From Allopusillimonas lactea (GTDB taxonomy: Bacteria > Pseudomonadota > Gammaproteobacteria > Burkholderiales > Burkholderiaceae_B): a stretch of DNA of 64,000 bases. The stretch is from contig NZ_JAJJOZ010000004.1 of the NCBI RefSeq assembly GCF_021653995.1, forward strand, positions 186,001 to 250,000, read 5' to 3'. The position numbers and the translations under genes were made by a program. The notes under the pieces were generated by a model. The model saw only the letters and a list, made by a program, of their open reading frames with translations. It was not told the DNA's origin and did no database searches. Below, one piece after another: positions 33,427 to 43,300 of the stretch (position 1 is its first letter; each line of letters opens with the position of its first letter).

Positions 33427-34596
33427 TCAGAGGTCGGGCTGGTAGGTCCACTTGCCGTCGACGACCTTGACCATCACACGCGCGCGCTTGTCGAAACCAG
33501 CGTGATCCTTGGGGCCCATGTTGAACACGCCCTGCGATGCGGAAAGATCCTTCACGCTTTCGATCCCATCGCGCAGGGCCTTGCGGAACTCAGGCGTGCC
33601 CGGCTTGGCGCCGGTTTTGAGCGCTGCGGGAATGGCGTGCGCAATCAGCAGGCCGGCGTCCCACATATGGCCCCCGAAGGTATTGATCGTGCCCGCACCG
33701 TACTTGGCTTCGTACTTGACCTTGTATTCGAGCGCGGTCTTCTTCACCGGGTTGCTGTCGGGCAGTTGATCGGCCACCAACAGCGGGCCGGCCGGCAGAA
33801 TCATGCCTTCGCAATCTTTGCCGCATACCCGCAGCACATCGTTGTTGGCGGCGCCGTGAGTCTGGTACATGATGCCCTTGTAGCCGCGGCTTTTGAGCTC
33901 GGACTGCGGCAGCGCCACAGGCGTGCCGGAACCCGCCACCAGTATGCCGTCCGGGTTGGCGGCAATCAGCTTCAACGCCTGCCCAGTCACGCTCGTGTCG
34001 GTGCGGCCGTAGCGCTCCACCGCCACCATCTTGATGCCTTTGGCCTTGGCGGCCTCTGTCATCACCTGGAGCCAGCCTTCACCGTAGGCATCGGTGTAGC
34101 CAATGAAACCGAGGGTCTTGACGCCCTGCTTGGCCATGGCATCAGCGAGCGCACTGGCCATCAACTGGTCATTCTGCGGCGTTTTGAATACCCATGTGCG
34201 CGGCCCTTCGACGGGCTCGACAATCTTGGCATTGGCGGCCACACTGATCATGGGTGTCTTGGTTTCGCCCGCTACATCGACCATGGCGAGCGAACTGGGC
34301 GAAACGGACGAGCCCACGACCACATCGACATTATCGTCGGTGATGAGCTTGCGCATGTTCTTGACGGCCACCGTCGTGTCCGTGCCGTCATCCAGCACGA
34401 TATACTCAATTTTCTGGCCTGCCACCTCGGTGGGTAGCAGCGACACGGTATTGCGCTCGGGGATCCCCAGCGACGCCGCCGGGCCGGTGCTGGAAATCGT
34501 GATGCCGACCTTGATCTGCGCCATTGCCAGCATCGGCAATGCCAGGGCCACTGCACCGGCCAGGGTTGAAAGGCGGGCCGCCTTGTTGTTCACCAT
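33427..34596 (-). CDS. branched-chain amino acid-type ABC transporter substrate-binding protein (LivK-like)
   Basis: 389 residues from the ATG at 34596, preferred over the ATG at 34608 because GGAG lies just upstream of it. Signal peptide (LSTLAGAVALALPMLAMA, cleavage before QIKVG). The type-1 periplasmic binding fold follows, with VGITISSTGPAASLGIPERN, VVVGSSVSPSSLAMVDVAGE and GFIGYTDAYGEGWLQ. First gene of the right-hand liv operon. It is followed by two hairpins before livH. The ligand is probably an amino acid or small carboxylate; not determined. Confidence 0.92.
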   Translation of the reverse strand: MVNNKAARLSTLAGAVALALPMLAMAQIKVGITISSTGPAASLGIPERNTVSLLPTEVAGQKIEYIVLDDGTDTTVAVKNMRKLITDDNVDVVVGSSVSPSSLAMVDVAGETKTPMISVAANAKIVEPVEGPRTWVFKTPQNDQLMASALADAMAKQGVKTLGFIGYTDAYGEGWLQVMTEAAKAKGIKMVAVERYGRTDTSVTGQALKLIAANPDGILVAGSGTPVALPQSELKSRGYKGIMYQTHGAANNDVLRVCGKDCEGMILPAGPLLVADQLPDSNPVKKTALEYKVKYEAKYGAGTINTFGGHMWDAGLLIAHAIPAALKTGAKPGTPEFRKALRDGIESVKDLSASQGVFNMGPKDHAGFDKRARVMVKVVDGKWTYQPDL

Positions 34597-34927
34597 TGTT
34601 GTCTCCATAGTTGAAACCGGCCCCCCAAAAGTGCAAGGGTACTGAACGTGCGTGCACCTTGTCCGGCCATTCTTTGACGTTATACAGTTTCTGACACCTT
34701 ACGCAATTAAGCGTATCACTTCAGGCCTCAAGCACGTATTAGTATTTACCAGATGCTTGAAGCCTGTATGACCACAGGCGTCAAAATCATCGACAATCCG
34801 GGAACCTGACGCGACTTTGAAAGTCGATTAACATGGTGCATGTACTATTCATTGCCGTGCCAATGCGCAGCAATGGCGTATCCAACTTTTATCGGGCCGG
34901 CGGGCAAGCCGGCTCCTGGCCAGACAG
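34597..34927. other. livK-msrB divergent intergenic region
   Basis: About 330 bases without a gene. It holds the livK promoter on the minus strand (34679-34706) and a weaker msrB promoter candidate on the plus strand (TTGAAA near 34817 with TGTACT 18 bases later). A short palindrome GACTTTGAAAGTC overlaps that -35 and could be an operator. Nothing else is evident. Confidence 0.5.
34679..34706 (-). promoter_or_regulatory. probable livK promoter
   Basis: On the minus strand TTGCGT (34706-34701), a 16-base spacer, then TATAAC (34684-34679). This would start transcription about 75-80 bases upstream of the livK ATG. Confidence 0.5.
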
Positions 34928-35335
34928 ATGGAAAAAATCACCAAGAGCGACGCACAGTGGCGCGCGGAGCTCACGCCTGAGGAGTACAGCGTCGCTCGGC
35001 TCAAAGGCACCGAACGCCCCTTTACGGGCCGTTACTGGAACACGACTGAGGCCGGCATTTACCGCTGTGTCGGCTGTGGCACGCCGTTGTTCGCCTCCGA
35101 CACCAAATTCGATGCAGGCTGTGGTTGGCCCAGCTACTTCGAGCCGCTCAACCCGGCCAACATCCGCGAAGAAACCGACACCACCCACGGCATGATCCGC
35201 ACCGAAGTGCTGTGCAACATCTGTGACTCACACTTGGGGCACGTCTTTCCCGATGGCCCACCGCCCACCGGTCTGCGCTACTGCATCAATTCGGTGTCCC
35301 TTAAATTCGAGCCTTCCACCCAGACCGGCCAATGA
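34928..35335 (+). CDS. msrB: peptide-methionine (R)-S-oxide reductase MsrB
   Basis: 135 residues. It reduces the R-epimer of methionine sulfoxide in proteins. Zinc site Cys47/Cys50 and Cys96/Cys99 (CVGC, CNIC), and the catalytic Cys119 in LRYCINSVSL; GCGWPSYFEP and HGMIRTEV are conserved substrate-site blocks. First gene of msrB-yciB-bolA-ppiC; the stop overlaps yciB by ATGA. Confidence 0.97.
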   Translation: MEKITKSDAQWRAELTPEEYSVARLKGTERPFTGRYWNTTEAGIYRCVGCGTPLFASDTKFDAGCGWPSYFEPLNPANIREETDTTHGMIRTEVLCNICDSHLGHVFPDGPPPTGLRYCINSVSLKFEPSTQTGQ

Positions 35336-35913
35336 AGAAATTCCTGTTCGACCTCTTTCCGCTGCTGCTGTTCTTCGCGGCGTTCAAACTCTCGGACATC
35401 TTCACCGCCACTGCCGTCGCCATGGTGGCGGCGGTAGGCCAGATGATCTGGCTCAAGGCCCGGGGCAAGGCGATCGAAGCCACGCATTGGATCAACGTTA
35501 CCGTCATCACGGTATTCGGCGGCGCCACGCTGCTGTTCCATAACGAGGCGTTCATCAAGTGGAAGCCCACGGTGCTGTACTGGCTGTTCGGCGCCATCCT
35601 GCTGGGCGCACGGGTATTCTTTGGCCGCAACCTGATGCGGCGGCTGATGGACGGCAAGATCTCCATGCCCGACGGGGCCTGGGACAGGCTGAACCTGAGC
35701 TGGGCAATCTTCTTTCTGGCCTCTGGCGCACTCAATCTGTATGTCGCGTTTTCCGGCCGCTTCACCGATGCACAATGGGTAAATTTCAAAGTATTTGGCC
35801 TGATGGCCTTGCTGCTGGTGTTCGTGATTGTGCAATCCCTCTGGCTGGGGCGCCACATGCATGACGACGTCGGCGCACCCCAACCCTTGCCCAAGCCAGA
35901 GGATCGCACCTGA
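35332..35913 (+). CDS. yciB: inner membrane septation protein YciB (IspZ)
   Basis: 193 residues with five to six membrane helices. Family start MKKFLFDLFPLLLFFAAFKL, plus FHNEAFIKWKPTVLYWLFG and RLMDGKISMPDGAWDRLNLSWA. The family is needed for normal cell-envelope and septum formation; the biochemical role is unresolved. Overlaps msrB upstream (ATGA) and bolA downstream by one base (TGATG). Confidence 0.95.
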   Translation: MKKFLFDLFPLLLFFAAFKLSDIFTATAVAMVAAVGQMIWLKARGKAIEATHWINVTVITVFGGATLLFHNEAFIKWKPTVLYWLFGAILLGARVFFGRNLMRRLMDGKISMPDGAWDRLNLSWAIFFLASGALNLYVAFSGRFTDAQWVNFKVFGLMALLLVFVIVQSLWLGRHMHDDVGAPQPLPKPEDRT

Positions 35914-36176
35914 TGAACACAGACCGCTCCACCCTGCTGCGAGAACGCCTGCAGGGGCTCTCTCCCATTGTCCTGGATATCGTCGATGAGTCGCACCTGC
36001 ATGCAGGTCACGTCGGCGCGCGCGGCGGCGCCAGCCACTTCCGCGTAAGAATATGGTGCGATGCATTCACCGGCTTGGGCACTGTTGCCCGCCATCGCCT
36101 GGTGTACGATTGCGTTCGCGATCTCATGCCCTTCCCCATTCACGCCCTGGCGATCGACGCCCGGGACGCTACCTGA
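35913..36176 (+). CDS. BolA-family protein
   Basis: 87 residues. The BolA fold is shown by ERLQGLSPIVLDIVDESHLH, HFRVRIWCDAFTGLGTVARHR and the conserved His and the FPIHALAID end. BolA-like proteins partner monothiol glutaredoxins in iron-sulfur handling. Whether this one is BolA or IbaG-like is not decided by sequence alone. Translationally coupled to yciB. Confidence 0.92.
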   Translation: MNTDRSTLLRERLQGLSPIVLDIVDESHLHAGHVGARGGASHFRVRIWCDAFTGLGTVARHRLVYDCVRDLMPFPIHALAIDARDAT

Positions 36177-36205
36177 ATCTTCCATACCGACCCAAAAGGA
36201 AATCC

Positions 36206-37012
36206 ATGAAACGACTCGCAGTATTCGCCGCCAGTTGCGCCATCGCCCTGCCCGCATTCGCGCAGACCGTGGCCACCGTCAACGGGCAAGACCTCACCCA
36301 GAAGCAGGTCGATCAGTTCGTCAGCCTGCTCATCAAGCAAGGCGCCCAAGACACACCCGAACTGCGTGCACAGGTCAAGCAGGAGATGATCCATCGCCTG
36401 GTGGCTGTACAGGCCGCCGAGAAGGCAGGCATTGCCAAGAAAGCCGATGTCCAGCAGGAAATCGAACTGGCTCGCCAGGGTATCCTGGTACGGGCCCTGA
36501 TGGCTGATCACCTTGAAAAGAACCCGGTCACCGACGACGCCATCAAGGCTGAATATGAGCAGATCAAGAAGGCCCAGGGCGACAAAAAGGAATACAAACT
36601 GCGCCATATCCTGGTGGACGATGAGCAGAAGGCCAAGGATCTGATCGCACAGATCAAGGCCAAGAAGGTTTCCTTCGATGAAGCCGCCAAGAAAAACTCG
36701 AAAGATCCCGGCAGTGGCAAGAACGGCGGCGATCTGGGCTGGGCGCCCACCAGCAACTATGTGCCCGAGTTCGCCCAGGCGGCCGAGAGCCTGAAAAAGG
36801 GCGAAATGACCAGCGCGCCGGTAAAGACGCAATTCGGCTGGCATATCATCCAGGCCGAAGACACGCGCACGGCCACCTTCCCGCCGCTTGAGGAAGTAAA
36901 GCCCCAGCTCGAGGAAATGATGCGCCAGCAAGAGTTGGCCACATTCCAGGAGCAATTGATGAAAGGCGCCACCATCAAGGAAAACGGCAGCAAGGAAGCC
37001 AGCAGCAAGTAA
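36206..37012 (+). CDS. periplasmic peptidyl-prolyl isomerase, PpiC/parvulin family
   Basis: 268 residues from the ATG at 36206, with AAAAGGA upstream. Signal peptide (RLAVFAASCAIALPAFA, cleavage before QTVATV). A SurA-N-like helical part (TQKQVDQFVSLLI) and one parvulin domain (about residues 135-225; YKLRHILVDDEQKAKDLI, KDPGSGKNGGDLGW, PVKTQFGWHIIQ) follow, then a charged C-terminal helix. It assists folding of secreted proteins. Last gene of the msrB operon; a GC-rich hairpin follows. Confidence 0.92.
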   Translation: MKRLAVFAASCAIALPAFAQTVATVNGQDLTQKQVDQFVSLLIKQGAQDTPELRAQVKQEMIHRLVAVQAAEKAGIAKKADVQQEIELARQGILVRALMADHLEKNPVTDDAIKAEYEQIKKAQGDKKEYKLRHILVDDEQKAKDLIAQIKAKKVSFDEAAKKNSKDPGSGKNGGDLGWAPTSNYVPEFAQAAESLKKGEMTSAPVKTQFGWHIIQAEDTRTATFPPLEEVKPQLEEMMRQQELATFQEQLMKGATIKENGSKEASSK

Positions 37013-37020
37013 ACCGCCAC

Positions 37021-37038
37021 GGCCGGGGAAACCCGGCC
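37021..37038. terminator. hairpin between convergent ppiC and ligA
   Basis: GGCCGGG (37021-37027) pairs with CCCGGCC (37032-37038) around a GAAA tetraloop, 8 bases after the ppiC-type stop. No T-run. Confidence 0.45.
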
Positions 37039-37106
37039 CGCGCGGATACATACAGCACCCTGGCTCGCAAGGCGAGCGGCAGACGCCCGCCGCCTGGCCA
37101 ACGCAG

Positions 37107-39224
37107 CTACACCCCCAGCAGTTTCTTCAGGCCGTCTTCATCCAGCACGGGCACGCCGAGTTCTTCAGCCTTGGCAAGCTTGCTGCCCGCCTCTTCGCCC
37201 GCCACTACATAGGCGGTTTTCTTTGACACCGACCCACTGACCTTGCCGCCCGCCGCCAGGATATGCCGGGTGGCCTCGTCGCGCGTCCAGTTGGGCATGG
37301 TGCCTGTGAGCACCAGTGTCTTGCCGGCAAGTGCCTGCCCGCCGCCGGAGGGAGCAGCCTCAACCGTAGCGTGAACGCCCGCGCGCGCAAGCTCGGCGAT
37401 GACCTGCCGATTGTGCGGCTCGGCAAAAAACCGGGCAATCGACCCAGCCACTACCGGGCCGACATCGCGTACTTGCAACAACGCGTCTTCGCTGGCGTCC
37501 ATGACCGCGTCGATCGTACCGAAATGCAGCGCCAGATCACGAGCCGTGCTCTCGCCCACATGACGGATGCCCAACGCATAAAGAAGGCGCCCAAGCTCCG
37601 GATGGCGTGCCTGATCCAGCGCCTGGATAAGATTGTCGGCTGATTTGCGGCCCATGCGGTCGAGCAGCAGCAGTTCTTCGGCCTTAAGCCCGAAAAGATC
37701 GGCCAATGAGCCAACGCGGCCACTATCGACTAATTGATCGATGAGTTTTTCGCCCAGCCCTTCGATGTCCAGCGCCTTGCGGCTGGCCGCATGGCGCAGG
37801 CTCTGCTTGCGTTGGGCGGCGCAGAACAGACCGCCGGTGCAGCGCGAAACGGCTTCGTCCTCGGGACGTTCGATGGCCGATCCACATACCGGGCAATGTG
37901 TCGGCATGATGAACGCACGGGCGTCATCCGGCCGCAACTCCAGCACCGGGCCCACCACTTCGGGTATCACGTCGCCGGCACGGCGGACAATGACTGTATC
38001 GCCGATACGCACGTCTTTGCGCCGCACCTCGTCTTCGTTGTGCAGTGTGGCATTGGTAACCGTGACCCCGCCTACAAACACAGGCTGCAGGCGCGCTACC
38101 GGAGTGATCGCCCCAGTGCGGCCAACCTGCACCTCGATGTCCATCAAGCGGGTGGTTTCCTCTTGGGCGGGGAATTTGTGCGCCAGCGCAAACCGCGGCG
38201 CGCGAGCCACAAAGCCCAGCACGCGCTGCGCCGCCAAGGCATTGACCTTGTACACCACGCCATCGATGTCGAAAGGCAGATCAGAACGCTGCGCGCCGGT
38301 ATCCGCGTAATACCTCAATAAACCCTGCACACCGTGCACGATGCCACGATGGGGGCTGACCGGCAGGCCAAGCTGCGCCAGCCAATCGAGCATGGCGCTG
38401 TGGGTGTCGCACGGCAACACCGGTGCACCGGAGTCGCCGGCCTGGAAAAGATCGGGCTGTGTCGCATTGGAACCCGCTTCGCGCGGCGTGCGGACCCCGC
38501 GCAGTTCACCCCAGCCATACGCATAAAAACGCAACGGCCGCTGCGCAGTAATACGCGGATCGAGCTGTCGCAGGCTGCCGGCAGCGGCGTTGCGCGGATT
38601 GACGAATATTTTTTCGCCCCGCTTGCGCTGTGTGTCGTTGAGGCGATCGAAATCGGCGCGATTCATCAATACCTCGCCGCGCACATCGATGACTTCCGGA
38701 TAATCGCCGCGCAGCCGCAGTGGCACGTTGCGCAGCGTGCGGATGTTGGCCGTGATGTCTTCACCGGTACGCCCGTCGCCGCGTGTGGCGGCCTGTACCA
38801 GGCGCCCGTCTTCGTAGCGCAGGCTTACCGCCAGGCCGTCGAACTTGAGTTCGGTTTCGTATTCAACCTCGCCCTCCGCACCAGCCAGGCCCGCGTCGCG
38901 CAAGGTATCGGCGACTCGCTTATTGAATGCTTCGATGTCGCTGTCGTCGAACGCGTTGCCCAGCGACAGCATGGGCACCGCATGGCGCACACTGGCAAAT
39001 GCCGCAAGCGGCTGCCCACCTACCCGCTGCGTGGGAGAGTCGGGCGTGACGAGATCAGGGTATTCCTGCTCCAGCGCCTGGAGCTCGGTCATCAGGCGGT
39101 CGTATTCGGCATCTGACACAACCGGCGCGTCAAGTACATAGTAGCGGTGACTGTGCGCCGAAATCTCTGCCCGCAACTGATCGATGCGCTGCGCCGCCGA
39201 CGGCGCGCCGTCCGCATGCGTCAC
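37107..39224 (-). CDS. ligA: NAD-dependent DNA ligase LigA
   Basis: 705 residues, slightly longer than the E. coli enzyme. Domains in order: Ia (YYVLDAPVVSDAEYDRL, NAD binding), adenylation with AMP-acceptor Lys127 in ELKFDG, OB fold, a four-cysteine zinc finger (CPVCGSAIERPEDE...CTGGLFC), helix-hairpin-helix region and C-terminal BRCT (GKTLVLTGTMPNWTRDEA). It seals nicks in replication and repair. Its ATG overlaps the zipA stop (ATGA) in the smc-zipA-ligA order. An insert of about 15 residues (TREAGSNATQPDLF region) in the adenylation domain is notable. Confidence 0.97.
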   Translation of the reverse strand: MTHADGAPSAAQRIDQLRAEISAHSHRYYVLDAPVVSDAEYDRLMTELQALEQEYPDLVTPDSPTQRVGGQPLAAFASVRHAVPMLSLGNAFDDSDIEAFNKRVADTLRDAGLAGAEGEVEYETELKFDGLAVSLRYEDGRLVQAATRGDGRTGEDITANIRTLRNVPLRLRGDYPEVIDVRGEVLMNRADFDRLNDTQRKRGEKIFVNPRNAAAGSLRQLDPRITAQRPLRFYAYGWGELRGVRTPREAGSNATQPDLFQAGDSGAPVLPCDTHSAMLDWLAQLGLPVSPHRGIVHGVQGLLRYYADTGAQRSDLPFDIDGVVYKVNALAAQRVLGFVARAPRFALAHKFPAQEETTRLMDIEVQVGRTGAITPVARLQPVFVGGVTVTNATLHNEDEVRRKDVRIGDTVIVRRAGDVIPEVVGPVLELRPDDARAFIMPTHCPVCGSAIERPEDEAVSRCTGGLFCAAQRKQSLRHAASRKALDIEGLGEKLIDQLVDSGRVGSLADLFGLKAEELLLLDRMGRKSADNLIQALDQARHPELGRLLYALGIRHVGESTARDLALHFGTIDAVMDASEDALLQVRDVGPVVAGSIARFFAEPHNRQVIAELARAGVHATVEAAPSGGGQALAGKTLVLTGTMPNWTRDEATRHILAAGGKVSGSVSKKTAYVVAGEEAGSKLAKAEELGVPVLDEDGLKKLLGV

Positions 39225-40243
39225 GAAAACATCCTTACCGTACGTTCGGCACCTGCAGGAAAACCGGCCTCGGATAGCCGTGTGTAAAGATCGAGCAATT
39301 GCTTGTCGATAGCCAGGTCGGCGCCATCAGCCACCGGACGGCCTTGATCATCGAGCAGTTCGGCGCCCAGACGGCGCGCCAGATCGCGCCCCACGCTGGC
39401 CATTCGACTGAAGGCTTGCTCGTCGGCTGGACTGTTGGGCAGGTCGAGCAGCAGGTCAATACGCTGGACACCATCGGATTGCACTTCGCGCAGTTGCCTG
39501 CCGTCGAACAGTGCCGTGAAACGCGGGATGCCTTGGTCTGACATCCATGCGAGCTGGCCGCCATGGGGCAGAAAGCCGACATCCTTGAGTACGCGCGAGA
39601 CCTCGGAGATGGCATGCGTATCGACCAACCGCAACACCAGACCCACCTGCGCATCCAAGCCCGCACAGAGCTCGTCGAGCGCTTGAGCCTGCCGCAACAC
39701 AGGCTCCTGTTCGGGGCCTTCGATGGCGCCGTCGAAGCGTTCGGCCAGCCCCTGAGCAGCCGCCCACAACTGCGACCATTCGATGTCGGTAAGCGGGCCG
39801 CCTCGGTTGGCGAGCAGAACGGCCAACTGCATGGAAACGTAGGACTCTTGTGGACGCAGGCGAGCACGGTGGCCGCCACCCTCGCGCTCGGCGAAGATGC
39901 GTACCGGTTTGCCCCCCACGCGACCCAGATGCTGCAGGGCCTGGTACAGGTTTTCAGAGGAGACAGGCTGCGCGAACGCGATATCGATAACCGCCTCGGT
40001 GGCCGGATCGACTTCGGCGCTGTCGTCGCCCGATGCTTGTTCGTCGGCGGCGCGCCCGCCCAGCCCCGGTTCGCGGCGCTCGCCCACGGCATGCACGGCC
40101 CCCATGAGCGGATCATGCTCACGCTCAGGGAAGTGCTCTTGCATTTTTTGCCGCACGCGACGGTCCTGCCACCAGTTGAACAGAAGCACGACCAGTATCA
40201 ATACAACGCCAAGGAGAATCAAACCAATCTGCAAGTCACTCAT
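39221..40243 (-). CDS. zipA: cell division protein ZipA (FtsZ-binding)
   Basis: 340 residues. One N-terminal membrane helix (LQIGLILLGVVLILVVLLFNWW) is followed by a short charged linker and the C-terminal FtsZ-binding domain (about residues 205-335; ISEVSRVLKDVGFLPHGGQL, FSRMASVGRDLARRLGAELL). It tethers FtsZ to the membrane at the septum. Sequence is diverged from E. coli ZipA, but size, topology and place between smc and ligA are diagnostic. Confidence 0.88.
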   Translation of the reverse strand: MSDLQIGLILLGVVLILVVLLFNWWQDRRVRQKMQEHFPEREHDPLMGAVHAVGERREPGLGGRAADEQASGDDSAEVDPATEAVIDIAFAQPVSSENLYQALQHLGRVGGKPVRIFAEREGGGHRARLRPQESYVSMQLAVLLANRGGPLTDIEWSQLWAAAQGLAERFDGAIEGPEQEPVLRQAQALDELCAGLDAQVGLVLRLVDTHAISEVSRVLKDVGFLPHGGQLAWMSDQGIPRFTALFDGRQLREVQSDGVQRIDLLLDLPNSPADEQAFSRMASVGRDLARRLGAELLDDQGRPVADGADLAIDKQLLDLYTRLSEAGFPAGAERTVRMFS

Positions 40244-40316
40244 TGTGGAGCCCCACCGTTACGCCCGCTGCCCTTTTGTTGGAATAATTGCGCCCCATGT
40301 GCCACCGCGCCCTTGA

Positions 40317-43300
40317 TCAGGCGTCTGCCAGTTGCAGCGCCGATTCGATATCGACCGCCACAATCCGTGATACGCCTTGCTCCTGCATGGTAACCCCAAC
40401 CAACTGCCTGGCCATCTGCATCGCAATTTTATTATGGGAAATAAACAAAAACTGTGTCTGATCGCTCATGGAATTGACGAGATTCGCATAGCGTTCGGTA
40501 TTGGCGTCATCCAGCGGCGCATCCACCTCATCGAGCAGGCAGAAAGGCGCTGGATTCAGCTTGAACAGAGCGAACACGAGCGCTGTGGCCGTGAGTGCTT
40601 TTTCGCCGCCTGAAAGCAGATGAATGGTGCTGTTACGCTTGCCTGGCGGCTGCGCCATGACCTGTACACCGGCGTCGAGGATCTCGTCGCCAGTGATCAT
40701 CAGCTTCGCCTCCCCGCCCCCGAACAGACGCGGAAAGAGCTCGCCGAAATGTCCATTGACGGTATCGAAGGTAGCCTGCAGCAGTTCACGGGTTTCACGG
40801 TCGATCTTGCGAATTGCATCTTCCAGGGTTTCGATGGCCTGGGTGAGATCCTGATGCTGAGCATCCAAGAAGCCTTTGCGTTCGCGGGCTGTGCGCAATT
40901 CGTCCAGCGCTGCCAGATTGACGGCGCCCAGGCCTTCAACCACACGAGAAATGCGCTGCACCTCGGCCTGCAGCCAGTTGGCGCGCTGCCATTCTTCGGG
41001 CTGCTGTGCGAGTGCCTGCTTCAGTGCCTCACGGTCCACTTCGTGCGCGTCGAGCTGCTCGGCGAACTGCTCCACCGCGAGGCGTGCCGCCTGCTCCTGC
41101 AGCTGCAGCTCCATAATGCGTGCGCGGCGCGGCTCAAGTGTGCGTTCCTGCGCCATTCGCGCCTCATCGGCGCTGCGCAGCGACGCAGCCAGATTGTCGA
41201 GTTCGATGCGCGCGCGCGTAAGCGCTTCTTCGCGTTCGGCGCGGATCTCCAGCGCCTCCTGCAGCCCTGCCTGCGCTGCGGCGTCGTCTAGCTCGAACAA
41301 CTCGCCCTGCAGGCCCTCGAGCTCGGCGTTGGCACGCTCGGTCTGATCTGCGGCCAGCTTCAGGTTGCGCGTGAGGTCGGCGATGCGAGACTGCAGCGAA
41401 CGCTCTGCGTACTCGGATTCATGTGCGGCACGTTCAAGGTCGCGCAGGTGTTGGCGGGCCTGTTCGGCCTGCGATTGCAGATCCTCGCCTGATAATTCGG
41501 CATCGGCAAAGCGGGACTGATGTTCGCCGAGCTGGATATCCAGCGTTTCGAAGCGGGCCTCGGCCTCTTCTTTGCGGGCGCGCAGCGCCTCGGCCTGTGC
41601 ACCGATCTCGTCGAGCTCTTCGCGAATACGGCTGACGCGTTCACCAGACTGTTCAGCACGCTGGCGCAGCCGCGAGTATTCCAGCTGCACGTCGTGCAGC
41701 CGGCGCGTGAGCTCGGCGACGCGCTGACGCACCGGCCCCATAGACTGCGACACCTGCTGCCACGCTGCATCGGCCCGCGCCGCAGCCGTGACAGCTTCGT
41801 CGGCGATAAGCTGACGTGCCTTGGCATCGCGGCGCAGGTTTTCCATTTCTTGCTGGCGCGCGAGCATACCGGCCTGCTCGGAGTCGGGTGCATAGAAACG
41901 CACACTGTGCCGGTCGACCTGATGACCTTCGCGCACCACGAACAAGCCGCCTTCGGGAAGGCTGCCGCGCGCGGCCAGCGCCGCCCCAACGTCGGTGGCC
42001 GTATAGACATTATTCAGCCAGGCATTGAGCAACGTGCGCAACTCAGGATCGGTGACCTTGAGCAGGCTGGCCAACGAGACGAGACCGGGGACAGCCTGAG
42101 GTGCGGGCGCCGCCGGGGGCAACTGGTAAAACGCGAGCCGCGCCGGTGGCGCGTCGCTCGCGAAGGCGCGCGCATGTTCGATCTGGCGCAGCTCGAGGCC
42201 GGTCATACGCTCGCGCAGCACGGATTCGAGCGCGGTTTCCCAGCCCGCGTCGATATGCAGCTTTTGCCACAGGCGGCCCAGGCTGCCCAATTCGTGGTGG
42301 GCTAACCAAGGCTCGAGCGCGCCCTGTTTCTGTACATCTTCCTGGAGCTTGGCCAGCGCGGCCAGCCGTGCGTCGATTCGGCCTGCAGCCTGGCTTTCTT
42401 CTTGGGATGCAGCATGCGCATCGCGCCGCTGTACGTCAAGTTCGGGCAGGCGCTCTTCGAGCTCGGCCAGCTTGCCCTGCGCTTCCTCGAGCTGTTCCTG
42501 CATGGCGGCGCTGTCACCGGACAGCCGTTCGAGCTCGGCCGGGTCAGGCGCATCCATATTGCGCAGCTCTTGCTCGAGACGCTCGCGGCGCAGCTCAAGC
42601 GCCTGCAGTTGGCGATCAGCGTCGCGCTGCGACTGCGCCGCCAGCGCGAGCTCTTGCTCGACCTTGGCCAGGCCGATGCGCATTTCATCGCGCGACACAG
42701 CCGCCATGCGCACCCGGTTTTCGATGTCAGGCAGGCTGGCATGGGCGTCATCGACGGCGGCGCGCGCCTCTTCGCTGCGCGCCGCCGCAGCTTCGAGATC
42801 GGCCTCGGCCTGAGCGATCTGATCTGTGCAATGCGCTTGTTGATCGGCCCACTCCTGCATCTGGGCCTGAAGCTGATTGCGGCGCGCCTGTACGCGATTG
42901 CGCGAGTCGACCACATGGCGGATTTCGGCTTCGAGCCGGCTCACCTGCGCACCTGCCTCGAACAGCTGACCTTGCGCGGCGTGCACGGCATCGCTGGCGG
43001 CATAATGGGCCTGCCGACGCGATTCAAGCGCGGACTCGCCCGCCCGCAGGCCGGCTATGGCTTCCTCGAGTTCAGTCTGGGCCTGTTCGATCTGCAGAAA
43101 CTTTGCGCGTTGGTCTTCGCGCGCCTTGGTTTCGCGGATCAGCCACAGCGCATGCTGCTTGCGCTCACCTTCATCCTGCAGGGCGCGGTATTGCTGGGCG
43201 ACCTCTGCCTGGCCTTCCAGCTTCTCGAGCTGGGTGGTGAGTTCGCGCAGGATGTCTTCGACGCGAGTGAGGTTTTCGCGCGTATCGGTGAGGCGGTTCT

